DNA from: Botrytis cinerea B05.10
Lineage: Eukaryota; Ascomycota; Leotiomycetes; Helotiales; Sclerotiniaceae
Direction of reading: 5' to 3'
DNA length: 64,000 bases
Assembly: GCF_000143535.2 (NCBI RefSeq)
Contig: NC_037312.1
Location: 2,418,001 to 2,482,000, forward strand
This document shows positions 12,297 through 24,874 of this stretch, one piece after another. The position numbers and the translations under genes were made by a program. The notes beneath the pieces are model-generated. The model had not been told where the DNA came from. It made no database searches and saw nothing but the letters and a program-made list of their open reading frames with translations. Every line of letters starts with the position of its first letter. Position 1 is the stretch's first letter.

Positions 12297-14113
12297 AATG
12301 GGCAGGTTCAGAGGACAGTCACTTCCTCTTAAGATTTGTGTCGGTGCGATTCAAATTTCGCCCCGCGAGATAAGTCAAGTAGGCACAACGTTCAGTTGAA
12401 TAGGTCCTCGAATACAGTGTCGGAGTTTACATTTTCTTCCGCATTTGAATCGCCATTGAATAAACATGTTCTTGTTTTTTTTTGTTTTTTTCCAAAATTT
12501 GTTACTTGATTGTTAAATATTTATGTTGTGAGAGTATTAAAAGGAAGGATCGACTATAGAGATTAATGAAGAAATCGACATAAGACTACAGTTTCCCCCT
12601 CAGCTGAATGATAACATTATAAGTAGACATAACACTTGCACATTCAATACAAAGTCTAAAAAATGATTCCCCTCCGTTTATCTTCGAAACCCTTCTTTAT
12701 ACAGAGCATACACATCTTGAAACACTGCATTCCAGATTTTCAAAGGACATTCCAAGTGCAACCCCCTCCCCTTTTCATTACAAGGAAATCTCCACATTCC
12801 CACCTTCCCCCAAACAAGCAATAACAGGATAAAACCCATGACAAAATCCTCGATATCATAATTCTTACATCTTGGCATGGATATTTCCGTCCCTTTCTAC
12901 TGCGAGATTCCACATGGGATTTCTTTGTTTCTTTGTTACGTCTTTTCCCATTGTCAACCTGTAACAATCGCTATCTTTCTATTTACGCAGAGGATCATCA
13001 TCGTGACTCAATTCGAGTATGCTAAATTCTCCAAGTTTAATGGAAGCTATACTTGTCCGCCATAGGTTGAAATCATCAGGGAAGTTAACCAGAAATCGGA
13101 ATGTGGATTCCTCATTACACCAGGATAGATAACTTTCTGAGTTTCTCCAGGATTTCCTTGCATTCAGTAGTTAATTCGGACCATGGCACACAGACACGTC
13201 AAACATCAATCGGTTCGAATATACAGCTCGTTCGTATCAACGCTGACGGCTATCATAGGAATGCAATAGATCCGACCGACTCTATCAGAAGACAAAGCAT
13301 CACAACGCATCATTAATGACATGTGGATCGAAACTCTCAAATTACCCCCGCATTTGATCATTCTTTACATTCGATTGATTCAGAGCCTCAATAATACATC
13401 GTCTCCTTCGCCGGATAATGTATTTGGCGAAAGTCATGATGCTTTGTTACCAAATACAGCGTAGACCATTCGCTTAAGCGGAAAGCTCCTTATTACTATC
13501 AAGCAAATTCTTTCGGGACGAGAACGGCAATTTCCCTATATACTAGGGCAATCTGTGTTGTTGATTCATAATGTCGCTCAGGTGTAGGGGCTTGATCCGG
13601 TCCCGAAAACTACTAGGTGATTGCTGTTCTAACTCCTGAGAGGTTGCATATGCATTCTTTAATATTACAATTAAAATATCGAAAACTAACACTTGAACTA
13701 CTTTTTAATAATTATATGGCCAGTTACTAATCTCTAGTTGAAACCAGTAATTGTATCATTGGATGGCCAAATGTCAAGAGCTAGAAGATGCAAATGTCTG
13801 ATTGCAATTGTATATAATGGAAGCAAACACTCTGCAGTACAATTCTCATAGCTTATATAATCTAGCCATTGAGGAGTCATTGAGACAAACCATACGCTCG
13901 CTTTCTCACTCTAACCATGTCATGCCATCATTCAACCTCTATCTTTTCTCCCGACTTCATCCAGGCACCGCCTTCACTCTGGCTTAAATCAAGCCCCGTC
14001 TCGTAATTGAGAGAGTGGTGGTGAGAGTGAGATATTTCCAGGGTGATGTTCATCGAATGATGTCATCATTTCGGAAATGCGACCGAGATCGAATCTATCA
14101 AGACGTGAACAGG
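12297..14113. other. 1.8-kb gene-poor, AT-rich region
   Basis: T-rich runs lie near 12475-12493. Scattered reading frames of fewer than about 75 codons occur on both strands, none with a recognisable motif. I see no gene or repeat family. Confidence 0.4.
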
Positions 14114-15984
14114 TTAGCAGGTGTGAGATAAGAGGCTACTTCCGTACTGGAATAACCTTTTCCACCCTGCTTGGTTCTTCACTGGCAATTCATTGACTCT
14201 AGCCATCTGATCATATTTCATATCCGTCATTTCCTCTCTGGTGCCATTTAAGAGAAGATCGCCAGCTCGGGGGCAGCGCGGTTTACGTGCCGTTACGATG
14301 TGCAAGGTGAGGTAGTAATTACCACTCTCAATCTCCTCGACCTCGACAGGTAATAACCTCTCGCGAAGCTATATTTGATTAACCAAGAGATTTAAAATAG
14401 CTAGGGAAAAAATACCTGTGGTATATCGTTCTCGAGCCCAACCTGGTATAGAATGAAGTCCTTTAGACGTTGACCGGTAGTTGTAGATCCTCCTACGGGT
14501 AGTCTATGAATAATCTCTTTAACATCCCAGAATCTATGTAACATTAGCGTCTTCTACAATGAGACAGAGTGCCTATTCATTAGCTTACCCCGCTCCTTCT
14601 AGCCAAGACTTCAGATTGACTGCAGGAATTCCATCACGTGGGCGCAATATTGCCTTATGGCGTTCCATGACTCTTTCCATCCAACCGGGTACTGTATCTG
14701 CAAGTTCGCTATCGTAAGATGGTCGCCTGAGGCGATCAGCAATATTATCAGTCCAGTCAGTTTGGGGTATGCTCTGGTGATATTCATCACGATTCACGGT
14801 AGTATAACCTGACAATTTTGATCTTGGTCTAGAGTCAACTTCCAAAAATTCCACAACTCCACCAGGTTGGAGAATTCTATTCGCCGTTAGTCGTAGTACC
14901 TAGTAACTCTTCGGGACTTACTCACAAGCGAACATCATCCAAAAATGTCTTGTAACTCTCAACTCTGTCGAAGACATCTCTTCCGCGGATAAAGGAGTAT
15001 AGGTTATGCGGAATATGATCTGAATGCGCTAGTAGGCAATTGAGGTTTCGAACATTAAAGGCAGGGGCAGATTGAGTTTGTGAAGAATTGACACGACTGA
15101 AATAATCGGACGTGTCCATCTCGGGAGTCGGGACAATGAAATCCCTATGATCTAATTAGCACGTTGATTCCAAATGAGGGCAATCATCATACTTAAGTTG
15201 AATGTCTCTTTGTACACAAGACCAGTGGTCTGTCTCATCGATTCCCTCCACAGTCCAATCTGGTTGGTCTTCCTTAACTTTGAAACACCAACTCCCATCG
15301 CTGCACCCAATCTATTGTATTCAGCACGATTCCAATGTATAGTAGCGAAGACATACCTCCAAAACCCGAGGTGGTCCTTGGTAAACAGGAACAGATCGAG
15401 ACTGCAGCTCTCCAGTGATTGGTGTAGTCTTCGTCGACGAGCTCGGGTTGTATTCCCAGTATGACAATTTTTCCTCTGATGTTAAGTTGCCCTTTTCTGA
15501 GCTCAATGAGCTTTGGCCCTTGATCTGTTCGATATCGTTCATTCTTGCTCTAAACTATTGAGTAAAAAATCAGCATGAAGTTGTAAACTCTCTGGAGCAA
15601 TGCGTAGCGCAAGTCTCAAGACATTCAAGGACGACGAGAAGAACTAACATCATGGTGGTATGCTTTTTTGATCAATCTCAGTATTTCTGTGACTGACAAA
15701 TCTTGGGTATTTTTGGTTTGAAGATGGCTATGAGCATCAACCAGTTCGCCATATTCATTGTAAACCATATAAGCTTTGCAAACATCGAATTCCTCACCCT
15801 CCCGGAAATCATCACACAATGAGTTTTCCGGTTGCTTTTTGAGAGATGACGATGATTTGATGCTTGAATTTTCCATTTTCTCACTCGTCTGTGTAGATGT
15901 CGCGAATGAAATAAGAGGGGAGCCTCCGCATGAAGAACGTTTCAGCTGATGTGAAGGCAGAGTTCTAAAGACTCTTGTCAGCAT
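14114..15984 (-). CDS. class I SAM-dependent methyltransferase
   Basis: Putative SAM methyltransferase of unknown substrate. Exons, read on the minus strand: 15984-15649, 15554-15357, 15311-15193, 15144-14926, about 14873 to 14590, then two short exons to the stop at 14114. Joining exons 2 and 3 creates motif I, RVLEIGCSDGSWCFKVKE, followed by VEGID with the acidic residue after beta-2. The later block LILQPGGVVEFLEVDSRPRS is the usual post-motif III strand and loop. Neither motif is visible until the introns are removed. The N-terminal ~100 residues are Ser/Lys-rich, and MLTRVFRTLPSHQLKR could be a mitochondrial presequence, or translation could start later at MENSS. The fold resembles fungal velvet-associated LaeA-like enzymes, but I would not assign that role. 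Confidence 0.8.
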
Positions 15985-16061
15985 GGTGTTTTCTGAGTTA
16001 AGTACACCTTCCGTTTGTATTAATATCTGTGTGGATCAACCATGCTCTGATTTTGCCATCA

Positions 16062-16331
16062 TCACTTCCAAATTTCCAAGTGAACTTTCGGGCTGAGAAC
16101 ATACTTTGGAGGTTGTGGAGTCTCGGAATCATGACCATCAAAACCTCCTAGGACAGATATTTTTGGAGATGGAGATGAAGCTCTTAGCTCAATGATTGAT
16201 ACCACACTGTTGGATCTGCCGTGCTTCGGCGACAATTGTGCAAAATCATCAATTTCCATCTGGAAGACCTTTCCCGTGTGAGAGGTAAAGACCAAGGGCG
16301 TGAAATGCTGTTGCTCACATTCATGCTCCAT
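16062..16331 (-). CDS. possible small hypothetical protein (89 aa)
   Basis: An 89-codon frame starts 347 bp upstream of, and ends 78 bp before, the methyltransferase start. The text looks coding-like (HFTPLVFTSHTGKVFQMEI) but matches no family I know. It might be a 5' exon of the methyltransferase gene. I tried to join them with the GTGATG donor and the CTCAG acceptor and the frame did not close, so they are kept separate. Confidence 0.3.
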   Translation of the reverse strand: MEHECEQQHFTPLVFTSHTGKVFQMEIDDFAQLSPKHGRSNSVVSIIELRASSPSPKISVLGGFDGHDSETPQPPKYVLSPKVHLEIWK

Positions 16332-16866
16332 GATTGCGAGATTCTGATGAGTTGATGGAGAAAGAAGGAAGAGGAAAGACTCAATGGGCTTGATTTACTA
16401 GAGAAACTGAACCACCCATTAAAAGATGTGAATTCAAGAGGATCGGCGAGTAAGGTTATCCGGTTGTTAATGGTGACAATTGTGGGAATGAAAATGGAAA
16501 GGGAAGTCACGACTGGTAGTCAGATCGAAGTAGGTTGGTAAGATTTCAGATTCCACAATCTTGCGATTATCCTGAGAATCGATGGCAAACATAGCAAACC
16601 AAAACTGTATTCAGAATACAGCATGAAAGCTTATGGTAAATAGAAAGATGATGGGACTGAAAGTGATATACTTTCTTGCTTTACATTCTTGTTTAAATCT
16701 CTCTTGAAAGCTCCAGGACGAGATACTGCTCTGTCACGTGTGACACTCACATTCATACATCGACTGAATCCATCAACCAATTTTTTGAATTGTTTGCATT
16801 ATCTCCATGCCCCTCGTAGAATTTAGATCCGATTATCAAATTCTCTCATACCGCAACTCTTCGCGT
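16332..16866. other. intergenic region
   Basis: This 3' flank of the ABM gene and upstream flank of the small frame shows no gene I can support. Confidence 0.4.
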
Positions 16867-17324
16867 TCACAACCTCGACGAGAATCCCCCAACATGCTTC
16901 AAAAACTTCAATTGCATGGGTTTAGCAATCAAATCCTCATCCTTCAACTGCTTGCCAAAAGCTTTGAATTCTTCCGAAGCTCCATGGGCTGCGATTGCAG
17001 CTTTGTCTTTGTAACTGATAATTTATTCATCAGTTTCATATAATTCACGTATATCAGACAACGTCAACGATATCAAACGCACCTCTCAAGCATAATGATT
17101 TCTACAGCACCTGTCTTTTTGTTGACTTCTTTATTGATCTCATACTTCAATGTTCCAGGTTCAGTTGCCTTGATATGTGCAGAGATTTCGTGCAGGAGTT
17201 CTGCAACCTAGTGAGGAATAGGGGTTAGTTGTCACTAGAGCATGTATCGTGGGAGATCGAAGCTCACTCTATCTGCTTTCCCGTCCTTGGGAAAGATGAT
17301 TGCTATCAGATCGATCTGTGACAT
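16867..17324 (-). CDS. antibiotic-biosynthesis-monooxygenase (ABM/YgiN) domain protein
   Basis: Small dimeric alpha+beta-barrel protein of the ABM superfamily, a group that includes quinol monooxygenases and stress-related small oxygenases. Exons 17324-17268, 17207-17083 and 17014-16867 give 109 residues, the whole domain and nothing else. The fold signature is seen in IDLIAIIFPKDGKADRVAEL, EPGTLKYEINKEVNKKTG, IIMLERYKDKAAIAAHGAS and EFKAFGKQL. This is one long-helix/strand repeat with the conserved ERY-(x)-HxxS element. The substrate cannot be predicted. No individual ORF is long, so it is invisible without splicing; all three junctions close in frame. Confidence 0.85.
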
Positions 17325-18570
17325 GATGAATTGGTATATGGATCAAGAACGATGTGCTGTATTCCTCTTGCTGGTAGTGAGGTTCACATCTCCGTCTGTT
17401 CGGCTGTAGACCCCTCTAATTCGGATGTGTTCAAGGATTATTGAACCTCGGCATTTTTAATAATGGACCTACGCATCATGCAAGTGTCGATTAAAAACTG
17501 ATTTTATTCGCCATATACGGAGAATTGAATGCATAGTTACACTCGGGTTGATTCTGAAATGAGGCTTTTTTTTGTTGAAACTTGCGAATGCACTATCACA
17601 GAGCGAATCTTCAAAGGTGCATTCCGTGCCCTTGATATGCCCCACCAAGATAGCTAGAAAAGTTATTTTTGGTGGTGGCGACGAGATTTCTAACAAGATG
17701 ATGTATAGTGAATCACAATCTCGGCTGTTTTTGATATACAATGATATTAACATTATATCCATATTGAAGCTAAAACGTGATATAGAAAGCGATAAAAGGA
17801 GGAGGGAGGGGAGGTCAATCTTGCTGAAGGCTCTTTCTGGTCCCTAGGGACCCTCGCCTTAACAAGATGAAGGGGGGGGGGGGGGGGGGGGGGAGTTGTA
17901 AGTATGCGCGCATTTTATCATAAAATGGGCTATCACTCGATCAACCAGCCAATTTTCCACTTTCCAGCTGCAGCATCGTCATTGTAAAATTCAAGCACAT
18001 GATATTATGCCATACGAAATTCTGATATTTATAAATGTATGGATAGATTGGTAGGTGGGTAAATAGCTAGGGATATGTAAGTAGTACAATTGGAACGAGA
18101 AGCCTTGAACAGTCGCTAATCATTCGCACACGCAAATCGCATCCCCTTCAACCGCTCAGTTTCGCTAACTCTTGATGCTCTCCAAAACCATTTCTCCTAT
18201 ACCCAAAAAAGAAGCCTCTTCGCCGAACCCGGTTCAAGAGGAAGAAAAACACGACGACGCCGGTAAATGCAGATGATTGTAGATTCCAAGGTGAAGAGAG
18301 GTGATTGATACAAAAAGAAAGTATAGGTAGGTAGCATGATGGTAAAATCGAGGAGCGGATCTTTCTCATATCTGGTAGAATTTCATGTAATAACGTAGTC
18401 GTCTCATGTCGTCAGTTCTCAAGGTCGTTGTGTGTAATGTATCGTCATAGTGTGCTTTAGATTTTCTCTCGTCGCCAAGTAGATTTGGTCTACACTGGTT
18501 TACTATTCCATCCTCTGATATCAGATAGACTTTGCGATAATAACGTCGTAGAATGATTCGTGGAGTCAGA
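17325..18570. other. intergenic region with poly-G tract
   Basis: This 1.2-kb stretch lies between the ABM gene start and the 3' end of the MAPKK gene. Apart from the G tract listed separately, it is AT-rich and I see no gene. Confidence 0.45.
17872..17893 (+). repeat. mononucleotide G tract (22 G)
   Basis: Twenty-two consecutive G follow AAGATGAA. Such a run is rare in an AT-rich fungal intergenic region. It may fold into a G-quadruplex, and its length is likely to vary between isolates or be mis-sequenced. Confidence 0.95.
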
Positions 18571-20238
18571 TCACCAGCCCCATACGGTAGCTAAGAAGTG
18601 TGCCATATTCACACGTTTGCCTCGCATCTCGACCATCCATGGATGTTCTAACATTCGCCAAGGTGAGGCACGACGAGTAGGGTCTTTCTCGAGACTAATT
18701 ATAGAGTTAGTATGACTCCTGTCACTCAAATGAACTAGGGCTAAACATACCAACACTCGATAAAGTATTTGAAACTGTCACTCCATTTGATGCCAGCATC
18801 GGGTTCGTCCTTCAATTTTGGAATTGGTTGTCGAACAATGTATGTTAGAAGGTCAATCAATCCAGCACGAGGTTGCATCTCCGACCCATCTGCTGGGAAT
18901 GGGAAGCGATGTTGGGCGACTTCCAACAGTGTCACACCAGTTGACCAGACATCGGAAGTGATGGTGTATGATTGACCAGTAATACGTTCAGGCGCCATGT
19001 AGTAAGATGTGCCAATAAAGGTATTTGCGTCACCCTTTGTACCGAACTCACCACTTACACCAAAATCACACAGTTTTACTTGACCATCGCGACACAGGAG
19101 AATATTGGAAGGTTTGATATCTCGGTGAATGATCTTCTTCCCATGAAGGTAGGTCAGACCGTTCAGGACACCTTCGGCAACCTTTCCGAGGACCTTCTCA
19201 CCAGTGCGACCGCCAAGTTTCTTTACTTCACGATAGATTGAATCGAGGGAACCACCTTCGCAAAATTCCATAGCAATGGAAATGGTAGCCGTCGATGGTT
19301 CTACGAAAGCTCCGTAATAGCGACAGATGTGTTCGTTAGCGCAACCCTTGTTGAAACCTAATTCACGGACGATTTGCTTCTTGACGTCAGGATCGGGATT
19401 TGTGGTAATTATCTAAGAGAATCAGTAAGCGGCGTAGAGAATCTTGTGGGGCATTAAAAAATACCTTTAATGCGAAGACGGTCTTTCCACCCTTCAGCAT
19501 GCATCGAGTTACTGCACCTCCTGCTCCCTCTCCCAAGCTCCCGAGTTCCTCAATCCGTTTCTCCATACTTGCTATCCGCCACCCATCATCATCTAAATCT
19601 TCGACATCTAATGTTCTGCCTTTTTCTAAGCTGAGCTTGTCGAACGCTTCAAGTCCATTCATGCTACCATCCCGCTCCATGCCAACGCCTCCTTCGCTCC
19701 TTTCCGAGTATAATGAGCCTACAGCTGATGACGGGTCAGGTGTGCCTTGCGGCTTGCTCAAACCATATTGCGATGCTAATGAGAATGCAGAATACTGGGA
19801 ACCTGCAGATGTTGGACCACTTCCCTTCCCGTCCATCGGCCCAAAGCTACCTGATCTTGAATGGGCAGCACTACTTTCGCTTCCTCCACTTGCAGATTGT
19901 CCTGGTGCAACTGCACCCCTTCCAGATTGTTCATATGGTGTAGCATTACTTCCCATAGGCGTAGCTAGTTGTAATCGAGGTAACGCCGGTCGCGCAGGCA
20001 TCGAGCCAGGCATTTGAAGTGTGAGACCTTTGGTTGCAGGAGCATTGACGGGCTTCGCATTGGGAGAAGGTGGTATGGCCAGGCCCAATCTAGGTGTCCT
20101 TGCGCCGCCATTTTGTCGACTGCCTGGAATTGGAGGGCGTAATAATGGAGCTGGAGAAGACATGTTGGGTAATGGGTTGAGAGAGAGATTGCTCGAGGGC
20201 TTCGAATCGGTAGTGTGATCTTCGTATTGTCTACTCAT
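18571..20238 (-). CDS. MKK1: MAP kinase kinase of the cell-wall-integrity pathway (Mkk1/2 type)
   Basis: Dual-specificity kinase between the Bck1-type MAPKKK and the Slt2/Mpk1-type MAPK, controlling wall stress responses. Exons 20238-19465, 19412-18751 and 18694-18571 give 519 residues. The first ~215 residues are a Pro/Ser/Gly-rich tail ([20 protein letters not shown]) that probably carries docking sites. The kinase domain shows FALK with the ATP-binding Lys near 258, [11 protein letters not shown] (catalytic Asp ~356), DFGVSGEFG and [14 protein letters not shown]. Threonines and serines in the activation loop are available for MAPKKK phosphorylation. The text [20 protein letters not shown] matches filamentous-fungal Mkk1/Mkk2 rather than Pbs2 or Ste7. 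The 5' flank is unusually long (2.9 kb). Confidence 0.93.
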
Positions 20239-23182
20239 ATTACACTTAGAATGATCGAAAGGTTGCGGCGTAAAAATGAAACAGATACGGCAGGATTCGA
20301 AGTCGTTGCCGTTGTCTCAAGTTCCGAATCTCGGGTCACACCGTTGCCGGTGTTCTTTATGTTATTGCACTGATCTTGCATCGGCATGCAGTCCACCGCT
20401 GCAAGAGACCGTTGCTGCAAACGAGGAAATGCTTTTATATGGTCGAAATGGGTCCGAGGCCCGTCTTGTGACTGATCCGAGTTCTCGAAAAGTTGGCTGT
20501 GTTGGATAGACTGAATGAATAGCAAGTAGAGAAAGATTTGTTATGTATCAGGGTTTTTGTGACAACTCTCGTAAGGATGGTGAGGCAATTTGTTCCAACT
20601 TCCAGCTCCAGTTTCCAATGTTGGGTACTCGTAATAATCTGCGGGTATTCAAACCGAGACTCGTTTCCGTTTCAAAGCTTATCGTCTCGAAGTGTGGGTC
20701 GATAAAATGGTAAATTGAGGGTATGGTTCTTGGGAGGGATTTGTTGGAAAGAGGGGAAAAGGATACTTAATAATCCTTTGTGTTGTAATGTTTGAAACGA
20801 TTGGGGAGGATCTTCTGTTCAATTGGAAGATATACAAAAGTTGGTAGGTGTATTATGTAAATAACAAGAATCAACAACAAGGAGGTAGGAGGTCGGTATT
20901 GATAACAACAAGTGCACGCAATGTTGGTCTTTCTTCTTTAGCCACAATAAGTGAATGAGCTGATGATGGTGGAAGAAGAGATGGTAATGGTAGTAAAGAA
21001 TGTTTTAAATGGAAGATTTGATGCCCTTGAATCGAGGTGGGATTGGATGGAAAAGCCCGCCGTGCCCGCATACGAAGTACACGTTAAAAAGCTGCAAGGG
21101 AATGAATGCAATATTGGGGTCGATGCGCGTACGACAAGAGTTTATTCTATTTAATCCTTGCAAAAGAAAGTTTGGATCTTTTTTTGGAGGGAGAGAGGGG
21201 GAGCAAGAGAGAGGGAGGGAGCGAGCGAAGGAGACAGGGAGACAGGGAGACAGGGAGGCAAAGTTTATGTATATATAAATACATATATACATATATACAT
21301 GGAGTAGATCATTCAAATATCGTCATGAGCATTATCATAAATGGTAACCGGAAGGGAAAAAACAAACGAACAAACACATAGCAGACGAGAGCGAGGAGGA
21401 TTGAAAAGTGTTATGAACGGATGAGACCGATTGGATCTACCAAGATAGGTATAGTAATGGAATGTCTGAGTAGAGAGGAGAGGGTAGAGAGGCTCAAGAG
21501 TTATGTGTGCAATGGAGATCCAAGAAACGACTGGGTGTTCCTTCAACTAACCCATCCAACCAACCGCCTTGAATGTTTGTTTCTATTTAAAATAAAATAA
21601 GAGATCTCTTCTTTTCTTTTGCAAATCATTGTTATCAATCTATACTACTCAATGCCTGCTCATTTCCCACTCCTTACCTCGTCCCTTCATCAGTACTACT
21701 GCACAATCTAATGAGTTGGGATAGAACGTAACATGAATTCTGTTTACAGCATCCCGGGCATTGGCTATCGATCAAAATAGGATGAGCTACGGATCTATTC
21801 CAGTTCAAGGGACTTGTGAGTCTTGTCTCTTAACGGCTCAACGGCTATCCTATGTAAATTAATTCAACCTGGTTCGCTTGGGTAGCAGATACATATATAC
21901 AGCACAGCGCCAAACTCATTGGAAATTTCTACGGAGACAGCTGCATGTGGCTACTCTTCCCGAGAAGCATAGAAAGGCAGGTCGGGTATTCGGTGCATGA
22001 TGTTCGAAAAGCTGTCGTCGCTGGACTCGTCGTCTACCTTCATCAATCAATTAGAGGTGCTTGCTCACCTTCGAGTGCATCGGTGTTTCATAGCGAATTG
22101 GACAATTAGTGTTCAGCCATATATGTATATTTTCCTCCGTAGCAATACCTCTTTCGTAGCTGAATTCTACTCGGTATACTCCGTGCAACCCAATCACTGG
22201 TATAAATCATGAGGGGGCGTAAGAATAAAGTACAGTAATAAAAGCATGAATGAGGAGAGGTAAGATGATGGTGGTCAGAGAAATGCAGTCATGCAGAGAG
22301 CGCCGATCTTTAGAAGTACCCTCATGTATCTATTTGCATATTAGATTAACATCAAGAGTATTTTGGGTGTCGGGCATATGCAACGAAGAAGTTCTGCAAG
22401 TCGCTTCGTACATTCATTAAAAGGAGTACTTTGTAAATCCACAGTGTCTGTCTCGCTTCCCATTATCTAATGTGATCAAATAATGGATAATCGTGTGCTT
22501 CGAGCGGTTTTACATGTTGACTTGACGGACTTTCCCAGCCAAATAAGCCATTTAAATCAATCCATAGGCTGCTAATGTCCTGTCTACGGAGTTAGTTGGA
22601 TCGTATGTAGTAAGTCGCCCAAACTGCCGGTTCCCGAAATTCCATCCCCGTATCTTCTTGTCTGGCACGAGATACACACCATGAGAAAATCATAGCTCGG
22701 TCAAGAGACAGGAGTCAAAATCAATCTAATTGTAACTAAAGAAAGACTTGCTTTCTTGGTTTCTCTGTTTCTCTCCGATCACTCACTAAATCAATTCTTC
22801 ATGAATGAAAAAGATAACCGAGCTATTTTTATATAGAGAAAGAATCTTGCATGAATGATTTCTATTTCTATTTCCATTTCTATGCAGAATTGATATTATT
22901 GATGCTTGTACGTAGACAATTGGCAATTCATAGCACAAGACCATGGACTTTCGTGCCCATGCAAATACCAGTCTAGATGATCCTATTGGTTAAACTCCTT
23001 GTCGCAATTGAGAAACTTTGAAAAACGCGATGAACCCCGCCAAGACTTTTTTAGCGCGCGCGAATTTGGCAGGTACAATAGTACAGTCAGCAAATGGTAG
23101 TGACCGAGCCATGAAGTAAGGGAAAAAAAATAATTTCCTCTGATTTTTTTCAAAACACCAGAAACGACGTGGACCACCCAAG
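20239..23182. other. 2.9-kb gene-free region between MKK and DBP8
   Basis: The starts of the two flanking genes point away from each other, so this is a divergent regulatory region. It holds a purine-rich block near 21181-21260 and a TA-rich block after it. No ORF on either strand shows family motifs. It could contain long 5' UTRs, introns or a non-coding transcript; nothing in the sequence decides. Confidence 0.45.
21181..21302 (+). repeat. GA-rich block with (GACAGGGA)3 and a TACATATA-rich tail
   Basis: The segment is almost pure purine from 21187 to 21260 and includes three exact 8-bp units GACAGGGA (21233-21256). A TATATA/CATATA run follows to about 21302. Purine/pyrimidine asymmetry of this kind is common in fungal promoters. 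Confidence 0.8.
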
Positions 23183-24874
23183 ATGCCTTCCAAAAATTCC
23201 ATACAAGGATCCAAGACCGTCGATCGAGTTTCAATTGAAGCGCCCGGATTATCCCCACAATCAAATCACAATTCCTCATCCGATGACGAACAAGATGAAC
23301 AGGATGACATTTCGCAATCCGATTCAGACTCAGATTCAGATTCAGATTCTTTAGACAGTCAAGCTTCGCGGAAACGAAGGAAAACATCCCAGGAGCCAAC
23401 GCAAAAAGACATCCCCTTGATTGCTACCACCTCTGTTCCTTCGCGGGTGAAGGCTAAATCACAAAAGAATTCTCTCGATGCCAAAAATGTTAGCAATGGC
23501 GCAACATTGGCTCCTACAGATGCGCAAACCACTTTTGCTGCCTTGAATGTGAAGCCATGGTTGGTGGGATCGCTGGGGTCTATGGCTATCAAGCGGCCTA
23601 CGGGAATTCAAAAGGGCTGCATACCAGAAATATTGAAGGGAAGAGACTGTATAGGAGGCAGTCGCACAGGTTCTGGAAAAACAGTGGCATTTGCTGTTCC
23701 AATCCTACAAAAATGGGCTGAAGATCCTTTCGGGATCTTTGCTTTAGTGCTTACTCCCACGAGGTAAGACCTTGCCGTGTTGACTATGGTATAATCTGGC
23801 TGACATCACTTTCTCAGAGAATTGGCATTGCAAATTTACGAGCAATTCAAAGCGATCTCATCTCCCCAATCTCTCAAGGCTGTCCTGATAACGGGAGGCT
23901 CGGACATGCGACCCCAGGCAACGGCCCTTGCTCAACGACCACATATTGTTATCGCAACCCCTGGTAGATTGGCAGATCATATTCGAACTTCGGGCGAAGA
24001 CACAATTGGTGCTTTGCGTAGGGTGCGCATGGTGGTTCTCGACGAAGCGGATCGATTACTTGCATCCGGTAGTGTAGGAAGTATGCTGCCAGATGTCGAA
24101 GAATGCTTATCTATCCTCCCACCTCCCGCGAAACGACAAACCTTATTGTTCACGGCTACAGTTACTCCAGAAGTACGAGCCTTGAAGGACATGCCTCGCA
24201 CACCAGGAAAGCTTCCAGTTTTTGTTTGCGAAGTGGATACACAGGCTTTGGCAATTCCACCTTCCCTCAATCAAATGCATCTGCAGGTACCGGTAACACA
24301 TCGAGAACACTATCTGCACATGTTCCTACTTACAGAAAAAAATCTACCAAAATCTATCGTTATCTTTTGCAATCGAACCGCTACTGCCGATTACCTTACC
24401 CACTTATTGCGACTTCTAGATCATCGAGTTACGGCACTCCATTCTAAACTTCCTCAAAGGCAAAGAATTGATAATTTGGGTCGGTTCCGTGCCTCTGCGG
24501 CCAGAATTCTAGTCGCGACTGATGTAGCCGCTCGTGGTCTTGATATTCCAGAGGTGGGTTTAGTAATTAATTACGATATTCCTAGGGATCCAGATGACTA
24601 TATTCATCGAGTTGGTCGTACAGCCAGAGCAGGAAGGAAAGGAGAAGCTGTTTCATTCGTAGGTCAAAGAGATGTACAGTTGATACAGGCTATTGAGAAC
24701 AGAGTGGGAAGACAGATGGAAGCTTGGGCAGAAGATGGCGTAAATCTGGAAACGAGAGTGATTAGAGAATCGCTGAAGTTGGTAGGAGAGAAGAAACGTG
24801 AAGCTATGTTAGAAATCGAGGAAGGAAGAGAAGTTGGCGGGAAAAGAAAGAGGGGCATGAAAAAGCTGAGTTGA
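23183..24874 (+). CDS. DBP8: DEAD-box RNA helicase Dbp8
   Basis: ATP-dependent RNA helicase of nucleolar 40S pre-ribosome assembly. Exons 23183-23763 and 23818-24874 join in frame (545 residues). The N-terminus is Ser/Asp-rich with an (SD)n run near residues 46-56. Motifs appear in order: Q-motif region [14 protein letters not shown], Walker [18 protein letters not shown] across the intron, [18 protein letters not shown], then ARGLDIP and [16 protein letters not shown]. Walker A starts with GSR where many DEAD-box proteins have AxT; I recall this as usual for Dbp8. The C-terminal tail is Lys/Arg/Glu-rich, as in ribosome biogenesis helicases. It is 491 bp from the next plus-strand gene. Confidence 0.95.

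Noticed and set aside
12678..12878. 66-codon minus frame with a hydrophobic start and WRFPCNEKG text
   Set aside because: Coding look is weak, with no partner exon and no known motif.
15992..16066. Joining the 89-codon frame to the methyltransferase by a GTGATG...CTCAG intron
   Set aside because: The phases do not match by one base, so the merged gene was not proposed.
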